From NCBI RefSeq assembly GCF_900106065.1, contig NZ_LT629796.1:2330001-2394000 (forward strand): a stretch of 64,000 nucleotides of DNA. The letters run 5' to 3'. Both the position numbers and the translations under genes were made by a program. Source of the DNA: Pseudomonas mandelii. GTDB lineage: Bacteria > Pseudomonadota > Gammaproteobacteria > Pseudomonadales > Pseudomonadaceae. Below are positions 35,281-43,873 of this stretch, piece after piece (position 1 is the first letter of the stretch; the number at the start of each line of letters is the position of its first letter). Under the pieces are notes generated by a model. That model ran no database searches, was not told where the DNA came from, and saw only the letters and a list, made by a program, of their open reading frames with translations.

Positions 35281-38244
35281 TCAGAAACTCATCTGCCACT
35301 GCCCAATCACCCCATGATTGCGGCTGTTGCTCCCCATCTCTCCGCTGTACCCAATCCCCACCGAATGCCGCGCCGAAATGCCCAGGTCCAGCCCGGCTTC
35401 CAGCACCAGACTGTCACGGTCCAGTGAACTGCCATCAACGCTAAACGCCGTTCCCCCGACCACAAAAGCCTGACGCGTCGAGTTGCTGACATCGCCATAG
35501 GTGTGCTTCCAGCCTGCGGTCATACGGGGCGTCAGGCTCATGCCGTTATCCAGTGAACTCAGGTGCGCCAGGCGCAGGCCGAAGGTGCTGCTGAAGTTGT
35601 CCTGGGTTTGTTTATCGACTTGAAGGGCGGCGGCGTCGCCTTTTTCCTGGTAGCGGTCGCGGTGATAACGCTGGTAGCCGAGGTTGGCAAACGGCTCGGC
35701 ACTGAGTCGACCGCTGCCCATTGCGTAGCCCAGTTCGGCGAAGGCCTGTTGGCTGTCGGCGTCGTAATCGCCTTTTGGGCGGTCGCTGAAGCCGTTGAAG
35801 GCCACCGTGCGTTTGCTTTCACCCTGATGACCGCTGTACGCGGCGCCGAGGCGCAAAGCGAAGGGACCGCTTTGGCGCAAGGCATAGACGCCGGCGTGCC
35901 AGCTCTCGACATTGCCATCGACTCCCGTGGCATCCAGATCTGTTTTCGAATAACCGCCCAGAACACCCAATCGCCATTGCGGATTGAGCGCCCAGTCGGC
36001 CCCGAGCACGCTGCCTTTGGTGCGCTGCTCCAGGCCGCTGCTGCCATGCTCGCCATCGAGCTTGCCGTAGCCACCGATGGCTTGCAGCCAGAGTCGGCCT
36101 TGGGCGTTCGGGTCATTGAGGTTGCGGGCTTCAGAGGGAACGCCAGCGGCGGCGAGTACTGGGGTGTCGCGCTGATCCAGGCCGACCAGCAATCCTGGAC
36201 CACCGCCCATTTGCTGCATCGCCGACAGCATGCTGCTGCCGATCTGGCTGCTGGCGCTGAGGGTGGCGCTGGTCAGGTTAGCGTTGCTGGCGCCGGCGAG
36301 TTGCTCGATCGCCGCGCCGGCCGTGGCGCTGGTGGTGTTCAGCAGTGCGTTGTAGAGCGCGTTGTTTTTGCCCATCGAGGCCAGGCTGTTGGCGGCGTTG
36401 CTGCCGTTACCCGTGACCGCGAATTGGTTGAAGGCGACATCGTTGCGCGTGTAGGTCAGGTCGACTTGTGTCGGGGTGTAAGCGAGGGTCGGCGTGATGA
36501 ACGCGTAGTCGCTGGTGACCTTGCCGAAGGTGCCGTTGATGCTCGCGGCTTGCAGGACGGTGTAGTGGCTCTGCCACGGATAAGTGCCGCTGCCAGGGTT
36601 CACCGCCAGGGTTGAGCCGTTCAGGTTGGCTAAGCCGCCGACCTGGATCGGCGCGCTGCTGCCATCGGCATTGACGCCGTAGGCCAGGGTCGCGCCGCTG
36701 CCCATGGTCAAGTCGTGGGTGATGGTTGCTGTGCCGAGTTGAGTGTTGGTCCGTAACGTCCCGTTGACCAGCAAGTTGCCGACCGAACCACCACCTGCGT
36801 ATACACCGCCCGCATCGACGGTCAAAGTGCCAGCGATGCCGCCCTGGTTGATCAGCGTTGCACCATTGCGCACCGCGCCGCCCTCGCTGAAATCACCGCT
36901 GCCGGTCAGCGTCCAGGCCCCGTGCTTGACCTCCAGCCATTCGAAGTTGCGACTCGCACCGAAATGGCCGCCCGCCGCGTCGTCCATCACCACGTGGTCG
37001 TCACCGCTGCCGCCGTCGACCATGCCGACGAAGCGGCTGCCATTGCGCACTGTCAGGTTGTCGTTGCCGCCACCCAAATCCAGCGCCAGGCCATTGCTGC
37101 CGCTGATCGTGCCGCCGTTGATCACGCTGTCATCGAACCCGCCGACGAACTTCACGCCGAATCCGTCGAGGCCCTGAATGGTGCCGAAGTTTTCCAGCGT
37201 GGTCGCGGCCACGCCCGAACCGCCGCTGCCGTCGTCCACCAAAATGGCGCTGTTGGCGCCGCTGATCAGCGCCCCGTTGGCGTTCAATACATAGCCGCCA
37301 CCCAACGCGATGCCTTCGCTGCCGTTGGCGAACCCCCCCTTGTCGACACCGCCGGCACCGACACCTTGAATGGTGCCGTAGTTTTCGATGTGGGCGAGCT
37401 TGTCGATGTCCACGCCATCACCGTCGCCATTGGGTTGCAGGCCCGAATAAGCACCGGTAATCGTGCCGTGGTTGATGACGGTGCCGTCGCCATCGGAGCC
37501 GAAGCCCGAGCCATTGCGGCCGGTGATTTGACCGTAGTTGGTGAGTGTCGCGCCCAGGTCAGTGGTGATGCCATGGCGGCCACCGGAAATGCTGCCGTAG
37601 TTGGTCACCGTCACGCCGGTCGCGGTGTCGATGTCGATACCGTCGAATTTGTTGTCAGCGATTCGAGCGTCGCCGGTAGAGATCTCGCCATAGTTGGTGA
37701 TTATCGCGTTGGCGCCGGTCTTCATGCCATCGCTGGCGTCCCCGCGAATCAACCCGTCTGCGCGATTGATGATCGTCGTTTTGACCCCGGCACTGCGCAG
37801 CGCATCCAGGTCCAGCCCTTGGCCGGTGGTCGAGCGGATAATGCCGCTGTTGTCGATCAGCAAGCTGCCGCTGGCGAAGTTGCTGTCGATGCGCAACGCG
37901 TCGTTGAAGCCGAGAATCTGCCCACCCGCGCGGTTATAAATGCTGTAGTTGCGTGCCTGAGTCAGGTCACCGCTGCTGTCGATCGCCCGGCCGCCGGTCG
38001 AGATGATCCTGCCCGAGTTATCGATCACCACACCCACGCCGCTGGTGCTGTCTTTCAGGCTCACTGCCTTGCCAGCGTTGGTGATGCTGCCCGGCGCCGA
38101 AATCGTCAGCGTGTCTGCGCCGCCGAGGGTTTGCGCAGCGGTGGTCGGCGTGTCGATCTGCACATTCTTGAAGGGTGCGGCGTGGGCGCCGGTGCTGATC
38201 AACAACGCGATGCTGAGTGCCAGGCGCTGGGGGGAGAAGGGCAT
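35281..38244 (-). CDS. Autotransporter with beta-helical repeat passenger
   Basis: The 987-residue protein has a signal peptide (1-22, ending AHA), a passenger of many imperfect 20-25-residue repeats of the form TNYGxIxGxxxGI (about 40-420), a linker domain and a C-terminal autotransporter barrel (about 705-987) ending GQWQMSF. The repeats predict a long beta-helix presented on the cell surface, as in adhesins. The barrel matches its neighbour at 32714 almost segment by segment (for example YGDV...STRQ, SLDRDSLVLEAGLDLG). The two probably arose by duplication and passenger change. Possible roles are adhesion or aggregation; none is shown by the sequence. Confidence 0.9.
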   Translation of the reverse strand: MPFSPQRLALSIALLISTGAHAAPFKNVQIDTPTTAAQTLGGADTLTISAPGSITNAGKAVSLKDSTSGVGVVIDNSGRIISTGGRAIDSSGDLTQARNYSIYNRAGGQILGFNDALRIDSNFASGSLLIDNSGIIRSTTGQGLDLDALRSAGVKTTIINRADGLIRGDASDGMKTGANAIITNYGEISTGDARIADNKFDGIDIDTATGVTVTNYGSISGGRHGITTDLGATLTNYGQITGRNGSGFGSDGDGTVINHGTITGAYSGLQPNGDGDGVDIDKLAHIENYGTIQGVGAGGVDKGGFANGSEGIALGGGYVLNANGALISGANSAILVDDGSGGSGVAATTLENFGTIQGLDGFGVKFVGGFDDSVINGGTISGSNGLALDLGGGNDNLTVRNGSRFVGMVDGGSGDDHVVMDDAAGGHFGASRNFEWLEVKHGAWTLTGSGDFSEGGAVRNGATLINQGGIAGTLTVDAGGVYAGGGSVGNLLVNGTLRTNTQLGTATITHDLTMGSGATLAYGVNADGSSAPIQVGGLANLNGSTLAVNPGSGTYPWQSHYTVLQAASINGTFGKVTSDYAFITPTLAYTPTQVDLTYTRNDVAFNQFAVTGNGSNAANSLASMGKNNALYNALLNTTSATAGAAIEQLAGASNANLTSATLSASSQIGSSMLSAMQQMGGGPGLLVGLDQRDTPVLAAAGVPSEARNLNDPNAQGRLWLQAIGGYGKLDGEHGSSGLEQRTKGSVLGADWALNPQWRLGVLGGYSKTDLDATGVDGNVESWHAGVYALRQSGPFALRLGAAYSGHQGESKRTVAFNGFSDRPKGDYDADSQQAFAELGYAMGSGRLSAEPFANLGYQRYHRDRYQEKGDAAALQVDKQTQDNFSSTFGLRLAHLSSLDNGMSLTPRMTAGWKHTYGDVSNSTRQAFVVGGTAFSVDGSSLDRDSLVLEAGLDLGISARHSVGIGYSGEMGSNSRNHGVIGQWQMSF

Positions 38245-38475
38245 GTGAGACGGCCTTTTTGTTATAAGCGGGCCGTCTGGTATAGCGGAGGGTGTTTACA
38301 GAATGATGTCTGCGCGCCCTCTGTATCTGCATTATTTTGCATTCTAAAACGGCTAATCGTGATCTATCTGCATTTTAATGCGTTTAAGCGTAAACTTGGG
38401 GCTTCACAAACGCACTATAGTGCACTCAAGGCTTAAGAAATCCTCAAGAAATGCATTTATGCAGGTGCTGATGGC
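38245..38475. promoter_or_regulatory. AT-rich control region with three inverted repeats before hipA
   Basis: The 230-bp gap is clearly AT-richer than its surroundings. It contains GCATTTTAATGC (38370-38381, 5-bp arms), the perfect palindrome GCACTATAGTGC (38412-38423) and TGCATTTATGCA (38452-38463, 5-bp arms), the last just before the hipA start. They are candidate operators for the HTH partner encoded after hipA. No gene is seen here. Confidence 0.55.
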
Positions 38476-39828
38476 ATGTACGACCTGACTTTACAGATTT
38501 TCATTACAGGGAAATGGCACGACGCCATGGTCTTGAGCTTCGACAGCCCTGAAAAAGGATTCGAAAGTCGATGTAACTTCGGCTACGCAACACCTTATCT
38601 CATCGAAAATATTGAGGACATCGGAGCTCCATTTGCCAAGGCGGTGAGTGCCAGGTTTCCCCTTGAATGGGAGGGCAAGCGATCCAGTGCACCAGCATTT
38701 CTGCACGATATTGCACCTTCCGGTGCAGCCAAGAGATTTCTTCTGGCGCGCATAGGTCGCGACAAGCCTGCTGATATAAGTACTGATCTTTATTTAGTGG
38801 CCAGAAGCACTCCGGCACCGATTGGCAATATGCGCATAAAGGAATCCGTCGAGGCGGTAGATCAGCGTGAGGCTATAGGGTTTAAACGCCAAGAGGTCAT
38901 TAGTCGTGATAACCGGTTTCTCGAATATGCCTATGAGCAAGGCGCCGCTATTGGTGGAGCAACGGGGGCGGGTGGCGAGGCGCCCAAACTTTTGTTAGTT
39001 CAGGGTAAGGATGGACATTTATACCCGGACGCAGTATTGGACGACGCAGACGTTACCCAGCACTGGTTCGTGAAGTTCTCTCGCAACAAAGGAAACAGGA
39101 ACGATCAAGATATCCTCAGAAGCGAATACCACTACTACAAAGCACTACAGAAACTAGACATCGAGACGGTGGCAGAACAGGGCTTGGCGTTGGAAGAGGC
39201 GACCAAACCTAGTTTGTGGATGCAGCGTTTTGACCGACAAGTAACCCCTCAGGGGGTCGAGCGTTTTGCCGTGGAGTCGATCTATTCTTTGGCGCAAATA
39301 ACCACGCCCGGTAGCGCAATGGACCACATGGAGGTTATCCGGCTACTTGCGAGACTCTGGCGTGAAGCGGGGCAGACGGACCAAATCCCGAATCTTGTTG
39401 CTGACTACCTGCGTCGGGATCTGATCAATAAAATCCTCGGCAACTCAGATAACCATGGCCGCAACACCGCAATCCTTCGGGACACAGCTTCGTTTCGTTT
39501 AGCACCGATCTATGATCTGGCGCCTATGGTGATGGACGACGAAGGTGTGACACGCACTACCAAATGGCCAAAAGAGCTGGAGAGAGCGGGTGACGTTGAT
39601 TGGCGTGGCGTATGTCGAGCATTGGCTGACATTGCCGATCCTAATGATCCATTAGCTGCGGTGAGTGACGCGTCGAATTCTTTCGAACGATTGCGCGAGG
39701 ATGCCAAACATCTGGCAGCACTCCCCGACATTTTGACCGCCAGTGGCTTGCCCGACGCAACAATGAATCACCCGCGAATTGCCTTGAAAAATCTGGAGCA
39801 GCGTTTGAAAGAGTGGGACCTGAAATGA
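38476..39828 (+). CDS. hipA: HipA-family Ser/Thr kinase toxin
   Basis: The 450-residue protein belongs to the HipA kinase family, whose members phosphorylate tRNA synthetases or other targets and halt growth. Key parts are the glycine-rich loop IGGATGAGGEAPKLLL (about 159-174), a probable ATP-binding Lys in HWFVKFSRN, the catalytic NSDNHGRN near 325 and the metal-binding Asp of IYDLAPM near 346. All catalytic residues expected of an active kinase are present. It precedes its HTH partner and overlaps it by 4 bp (ATGA), the reverse of E. coli hipBA. The target is unknown. Confidence 0.88.
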   Translation: MYDLTLQIFITGKWHDAMVLSFDSPEKGFESRCNFGYATPYLIENIEDIGAPFAKAVSARFPLEWEGKRSSAPAFLHDIAPSGAAKRFLLARIGRDKPADISTDLYLVARSTPAPIGNMRIKESVEAVDQREAIGFKRQEVISRDNRFLEYAYEQGAAIGGATGAGGEAPKLLLVQGKDGHLYPDAVLDDADVTQHWFVKFSRNKGNRNDQDILRSEYHYYKALQKLDIETVAEQGLALEEATKPSLWMQRFDRQVTPQGVERFAVESIYSLAQITTPGSAMDHMEVIRLLARLWREAGQTDQIPNLVADYLRRDLINKILGNSDNHGRNTAILRDTASFRLAPIYDLAPMVMDDEGVTRTTKWPKELERAGDVDWRGVCRALADIADPNDPLAAVSDASNSFERLREDAKHLAALPDILTASGLPDATMNHPRIALKNLEQRLKEWDLK

Positions 39829-40103
39829 GCATGACCGTGGCCGAGCGTACTGTACTCATTGAAAGTATCCAGGAAGGGCTGGCTCAAGGCACTCTTGAGA
39901 TAGGCGAGGCAGTTCGTCGATTACGAGTAGAGGCCACAGGGCTGCACCAGACCCAATTCGCAAAAATGTGCAAAATTTCGGTGCGCACGCTGGTACATAT
40001 CGAGCATGGGGAAGGGAATCAAACGTTGAAATCGCTGAATGCCGTGTTCAAGCCGTTTGGACTGAAGATGGGTGTAGTGCGGATTCGGCGAGACTTGAAC
40101 TAA
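39825..40103 (+). CDS. hipB: XRE-family HTH antitoxin partner of HipA
   Basis: The 92-residue protein has an N-terminal helix and an XRE helix-turn-helix (LHQTQFAKMCKISVRTLVHIEHGEG, about 42-66). It is translationally coupled to hipA by an ATGA overlap and should bind DNA, probably the inverted repeats at 38370-38463, and restrain the toxin. Being downstream, its dose depends on hipA read-through or an internal promoter. An ATG two codons later is an alternative start. Confidence 0.85.
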   Translation: MSMTVAERTVLIESIQEGLAQGTLEIGEAVRRLRVEATGLHQTQFAKMCKISVRTLVHIEHGEGNQTLKSLNAVFKPFGLKMGVVRIRRDLN

Positions 40104-40279
40104 GAAAACTCAAGCTCCGCTTTTGCTTAATGGGTGTAGCAACGGACTGAAGTTGCGGGTATGGGCATTTATTCATAAATGCGCCTGCATTTCGCCAATG
40201 TTGATTGAGGACGGTTGTGATACTTCAGGTTCGCTGGGCTGGAGGCGGGATTTAGCGAGGCGTTAATGAACATCCAAAA

Positions 40280-40309
40280 CTTCGCGGGCGATCCGGCTCG
40301 CCCGCGAAG
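40280..40309. repeat. REP-type hairpin (CTTCGCGGGCGA)
   Basis: CTTCGCGGGCGA and TCGCCCGCGAAG form a perfect 12-bp stem with a 6-nt loop. It lies in a 228-bp gap between the hipB-like gene and a GNAT gene; the rest of that gap shows no gene. Confidence 0.8.
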
Positions 40310-40331
40310 CCGTACGTCCAGACTCTGAAAG

Positions 40332-41003
40332 CTACCCGCGGCACTCGACCAGTGTTTTCACCTGCCCGGACTCCGTCTGGTTTTCATCGGATAGCCACTG
40401 CTCAAACCCCGCGCCAATCGCCGGCCATTCTGAATCCAGAATCGAATACCACGCCGTATCCCGGTTCTGTCCCTTGACCACCATGTGCTGACGGAACACG
40501 CCTTCAAAACTGAACCCAAGCCGCTCGGCCGCGTACTTGGAGCGGGCGTTGCCGTTATTGCATTTCCACTCCAGGCGCCGGTAGCCCAGTGCAAAGGATT
40601 CCTTGGCCAGTAAGTAAACGGCCTCGGTGCTTTTCGGCGAACGCTGCATCGGCGCGCCGAAGGTGACGTGGCCGATTTCGATGCGACCTTGGGCCGGGAC
40701 GATCGACATCAGACTCAGGAGGCCCTGTACATCACCGCTGGCACGGTCGATCACGCTGAAGAAATACGGGTCGCTGTTGGCCGCATGGTTGTTCAGCCAA
40801 TCATTGAAAGCGCTGCGCTCCGGGAAAGGACCGTAAGGCAGATAGTCCCAGAGTTTCGGGTCTGATCCCGGGCCTTGCAGGGCTTTCCATAAACCCTCGG
40901 CGTGACGCGACGGGTCGAGTTTTTCCAGGCGGATGAAACGCCCTTCGATGGTTTGAACCGACGGCGCCGGGGCGCCTTTCCAGTCTGCGAGTGAAGTCGA
41001 CAT
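40332..41003 (-). CDS. GNAT acetyltransferase, RimJ/RimL-like
   Basis: A 223-residue GNAT protein with GRFIRLEKLDPSRHAEGLW at the N-terminus and the acetyl-CoA region GHVTFGAPMQRSPKSTEAVYLL and ALGYRRLEWKCNNGNARSKYAAERLGF. This pattern is typical of the RimL-like group that acetylates protein N-termini or small molecules. AAGGAG lies 7 bp before the ATG at 41003. It is the last of three leftward genes (PaiB-like, GNAT, GNAT) that appear to form an operon. Substrate unknown. Confidence 0.85.
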   Translation of the reverse strand: MSTSLADWKGAPAPSVQTIEGRFIRLEKLDPSRHAEGLWKALQGPGSDPKLWDYLPYGPFPERSAFNDWLNNHAANSDPYFFSVIDRASGDVQGLLSLMSIVPAQGRIEIGHVTFGAPMQRSPKSTEAVYLLAKESFALGYRRLEWKCNNGNARSKYAAERLGFSFEGVFRQHMVVKGQNRDTAWYSILDSEWPAIGAGFEQWLSDENQTESGQVKTLVECRG

Positions 41004-41020
41004 AGTGTTCTCCTTGAACC

Positions 41021-41467
41021 TTAAAGGGCTTTGCGAAACTGGATGAAACCGGGGCGTTCTGCGATGCGCTCGTAGAGCTGGATCGCGGTGGCGTTGGTTT
41101 CGTGGGTCAGCCAGTGGACCTTGCAGCAACCATCCGCTTTGGCGGTGGCGTACACAAATTCGATGAGCTTGCGGCCGATGCCGGTGCCCCGGGTTTGCGG
41201 CGTTACCAACAAGTCTTGAAGGTAGCAGGAGTTTTCGATACTCCAGTTCGAGCGATGGTAGATGAAGTTCACCATGCCAACCGCTTTGCCATCGACCCAG
41301 GCCAACGCCGAGTGAGTCGGTTCATTCGGGTCGAGCATGCGCTGCCAGGTGCTGTCCGTGACCGCCTCGGGCAATTCGGTGTTGTAGAAGCGCAGGTAGG
41401 CTTGCCACAGCGGCAGCCAGGCGGCGTGATCGTCTGCGCTGACCGGGCGAATTTCAATCTGACTCAT
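41021..41467 (-). CDS. GNAT acetyltransferase
   Basis: A 148-residue GNAT enzyme with the acetyl-CoA motif LLVTPQTRGTGIGRKLIEFV (about 87-106) and NATAIQLYERIAERPGFIQF at the end. The ATG at 41467 has AAGGA at a good distance; an ATG two codons earlier is too close to it. Its stop lies 17 bp from the next GNAT start and its start 10 bp from the PaiB-like stop, so the three are co-transcribed. The donor is acetyl-CoA; the acceptor is unknown. Confidence 0.85.
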   Translation of the reverse strand: MSQIEIRPVSADDHAAWLPLWQAYLRFYNTELPEAVTDSTWQRMLDPNEPTHSALAWVDGKAVGMVNFIYHRSNWSIENSCYLQDLLVTPQTRGTGIGRKLIEFVYATAKADGCCKVHWLTHETNATAIQLYERIAERPGFIQFRKAL

Positions 41468-41476
41468 GTTCATTCC

Positions 41477-42100
41477 TTAACGCATCAAGTGGGCGAGGGC
41501 CTGGTCATGCACATCAGGGCTGGCGGCGAGCCCCTCGCGCACACCGGCGATGTCTGCAGCGCTGCGGTTCTGACTGAGCTTGCGCTTGCCTTCCAGGCGC
41601 TGGATCGGCAGGGCAAACCCGACGATGGCATTGAGCATGCCGTCGATGTAGTCGGCGGGCGCGTCGGTGACTTTCCACGACTGCTGGCGACTTGCTTCGT
41701 GACGATCGGTCAGCGCACTCACCAGGTTGAGCAGGCGATCGGCCTCGGTGAACACGTCCGCGGTTCCGTAAGCGTGCACGGCGACGTAGTTCCAGGTCGG
41801 CACGACTTTGCCGTGCTCGGCTTTGCTCGGGTAAAACCCCGGGCTGACATAAGCGTCGGCACCGGCAAAAATCACCAGGGCTTCGGCGCCGTTCTGCAGT
41901 TCCTTCCACTGAGGATTGCCCCGGGCGAAGTGGCCGTAGAGGGTGCCATTCGGGCCCTGCTCAGGATTGAATAACAGCGGCAGATGACTGGCTTGCAAAC
42001 CTTGCTCGCCGTGGGTGACCATCAGGGCGAGACGCGTGTCGATTATCTGCTGCTGCAGTTCATGCAAATCTTTGATGGCAAAGCCGCTGGGGTTGTACAT
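41477..42100 (-). CDS. FMN-binding (PaiB-like) protein
   Basis: The 207-residue protein has the PaiB family pattern: MYNPSGFAIKDLHELQQQI at the N-terminus, THGEQGLQASHLPLLF, HFARGNPQWK and PTWNYVAVHAYG (about 108-119). PaiB proteins have a split-barrel FMN-binding fold and were described as negative regulators in Bacillus next to the GNAT PaiA; two GNAT genes lie beside this one as well. It is divergent from a MocR regulator that probably controls it. DNA binding by this protein is not evident. Confidence 0.88.
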   Translation of the reverse strand: MYNPSGFAIKDLHELQQQIIDTRLALMVTHGEQGLQASHLPLLFNPEQGPNGTLYGHFARGNPQWKELQNGAEALVIFAGADAYVSPGFYPSKAEHGKVVPTWNYVAVHAYGTADVFTEADRLLNLVSALTDRHEASRQQSWKVTDAPADYIDGMLNAIVGFALPIQRLEGKRKLSQNRSAADIAGVREGLAASPDVHDQALAHLMR

Positions 42101-42190
42101 GGAAATATTCCTTGGCGAATGCATCCATCCTAGGCAGGCTATTGGTCTGTTGTAAGAGCCATTAATGACCAGTTTCATAGGTCCATTGTC

Positions 42191-43741
42191 ATGAGCGAGA
42201 CGTCGCTTTCATTGTCCTTCAACCCCGCGGGTATCGAACTTGACCGTCGCCAAGGTCTGAGTCGCCAGCTCTATCAGGCCTTGCGCCTGCGGGTACTCGA
42301 CGGACGACTGGCCAGTGGCACGCGATTGCCGGCCACCCGGGATCTGGCGGCGGCGTTGGCAATTTCCCGCAACAGTGTGGTGCGGGCCTACGATCAGCTC
42401 TATGCCGAGGGGTTTATCGAAGGGCGGGTGGGTGACGGGACTTACGTCGCGCAATTGCCTCAAGCCGCGGCACCCGGGAAAAAATTATCCACAAAAGTAT
42501 CCACAGGGTTGTCAACAGGGTTACCCACAGCCTTATCCACAAATTGGCTGGATTTACCTGTGATTTCATCCAGTAAAGTTATCCACAGTGGCGCGTTGGG
42601 GCGCGTAGAAAAGAACCATTTGGCCCTGCCGCCGAGCGGTCCGCCGCGGGCTTTTCGGGTGGGTGTTCCGGCGTTCGATCTATTTCCTTTCGAGGTCTGG
42701 GCCAAGCTGAATGCCGCTTTCTGGCGTAAACCGGATTTACAGCAACTGTGTTATGGCGATCCGGCGGGGGACGAGCGTTTGCGCGGCATGATCGCCGCGT
42801 ATTTGCGCAGTTCACGAGGGATGCAGTGTTCGGCTGAGCAAATAGTGATCACCAGCGGCGCGCAGCAGGGGATTAGCCTTTGTGCACAGCTGCTGGTGGA
42901 ACCGGGCGATGGGGTGGCGATCGAGAATCCGGGGTATCGGGCGGCAGGTCATGCCTTCGCCGTGGCCGGTGCGCGATTGCATGGCGTGGCGGTGGACAGT
43001 GAGGGCATCGACTGCCAGGAATTGAATGGCCTCAGCGATTGTCGACTGGCGTATGTCACGCCGTCGCATCAATACCCGACCGGGGTGGTGATGAGCCTGG
43101 CGCGACGTCTTGAGTTACTGGCCTGGGCCGAACGTACCCAAGGCTGGATCGTCGAGGACGACTACGATGGCGAATACCGCTACAGCGGCGCGCCACTGGC
43201 CCCGTTGGCCGCACTCGACCGGCAGGGCCGGGTTTTGTACGTCGGGACGTTTGGCAAAGTTGCCTTCCCGGCGCTGCGCCTGGGTTACCTGGTGTTGCCA
43301 CCAACGCTGGTGCAGGCGTTCTCGCAACGTCGAGCGGTGGACGTCCGGCACTCCGAGGTCAGTACCCAAGCGGTCATGGCCGAGTTCATGGCTACCGGGC
43401 ATTTCCAGCGGCATATCCGCCGCATGCGTCGCGCGGCCCTGAGCCGGCGCAATACCTTGCTGGCCGGTTGGCCGCGGAATATTCCCGGCGTCGGCAGCCT
43501 GCCGAGTGTCGCGGCAGGGCTGCATCTGACCGTGGCGGTCGACTCACAGGCCCGCGAGCGCGAGCTGGTAGAACAGGCGGCGAGTGTCGACGTCGAGATC
43601 AATGCCCTGAGCGGTTATTGGTTGCCGGATTCGACAACACCTATGGACCAGCGCGCGGGGCTGGTCCTGGGTTTCGCGGCGGTGCCCGAGGCGGCCATCA
43701 GCGCCGCGCTCGGGCGACTGGAAAAGGTCTGGCGTCCTTAG
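42191..43741 (+). CDS. MocR-type GntR/aminotransferase regulator
   Basis: The 516-residue protein has an N-terminal GntR wHTH (LPATRDLAAALAISRNSVVRAYDQL, about 42-66), a linker and a fold-type I aminotransferase-like domain (about 150-510) with PGYRAAGHAF, DDYDGEYRY and the PLP Lys in GTFGKVAFPALRLGY near 356. MocR proteins sense PLP or amino compounds. It likely regulates the divergent PaiB-GNAT-GNAT unit. The linker (about 96-133) is unusual: its DNA consists of tandem 12-bp units encoding LSTK-VSTG-LSTG-LPTA-LSTN, each with a DnaA-box-like 9-mer. Confidence 0.92.
   Translation: MSETSLSLSFNPAGIELDRRQGLSRQLYQALRLRVLDGRLASGTRLPATRDLAAALAISRNSVVRAYDQLYAEGFIEGRVGDGTYVAQLPQAAAPGKKLSTKVSTGLSTGLPTALSTNWLDLPVISSSKVIHSGALGRVEKNHLALPPSGPPRAFRVGVPAFDLFPFEVWAKLNAAFWRKPDLQQLCYGDPAGDERLRGMIAAYLRSSRGMQCSAEQIVITSGAQQGISLCAQLLVEPGDGVAIENPGYRAAGHAFAVAGARLHGVAVDSEGIDCQELNGLSDCRLAYVTPSHQYPTGVVMSLARRLELLAWAERTQGWIVEDDYDGEYRYSGAPLAPLAALDRQGRVLYVGTFGKVAFPALRLGYLVLPPTLVQAFSQRRAVDVRHSEVSTQAVMAEFMATGHFQRHIRRMRRAALSRRNTLLAGWPRNIPGVGSLPSVAAGLHLTVAVDSQARERELVEQAASVDVEINALSGYWLPDSTTPMDQRAGLVLGFAAVPEAAISAALGRLEKVWRP
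42485..42587. repeat. Tandem 12-bp DnaA-box-like repeat inside the MocR linker
   Basis: Five units run head to tail at 42485, 42497, 42509, 42521 and 42533: TTATCCACAAAA, GTATCCACAGGG, TTGTCAACAGGG, TTACCCACAGCC, TTATCCACAAAT. Units 1 and 5 hold the exact DnaA consensus TTATCCACA; units 2 and 4 differ at one base and unit 3 at two. A sixth, exact copy lies at 42579-42587. All point the same way. Confidence 0.85.
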
Positions 43742-43825
43742 GTGGCTGCAATGACGAGGCCGGGAAAGCCTCTTGGTGCATCGACGGTAATCAGGCGTCG
43801 GCCACTGGAGGTGGTAGATAGATAT

Positions 43826-43858
43826 CGCGGGTAAAAAAAGACCCGCGAATGCAGGTCT
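43826..43858 (-). terminator. Terminator of the toxin-like gene
   Basis: CGCGGGT and ACCCGCG pair across a run of A residues, and GACCCGC with GCAGGTC offers an alternative stem followed by a T run on the minus strand. It lies 16 bp beyond the leftward stop at 43874. The sequence resembles the terminator at 48563. Confidence 0.7.
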
Positions 43859-43873
43859 CGGGTTCAGCACGGT

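Noticed and set aside
36922..38436. 504-codon open frame on the plus strand opposite the large autotransporter gene
   Set aside because: It mirrors the repeat-rich autotransporter in an antisense frame, has no ribosome site or recognisable domain and is explained by high GC content.
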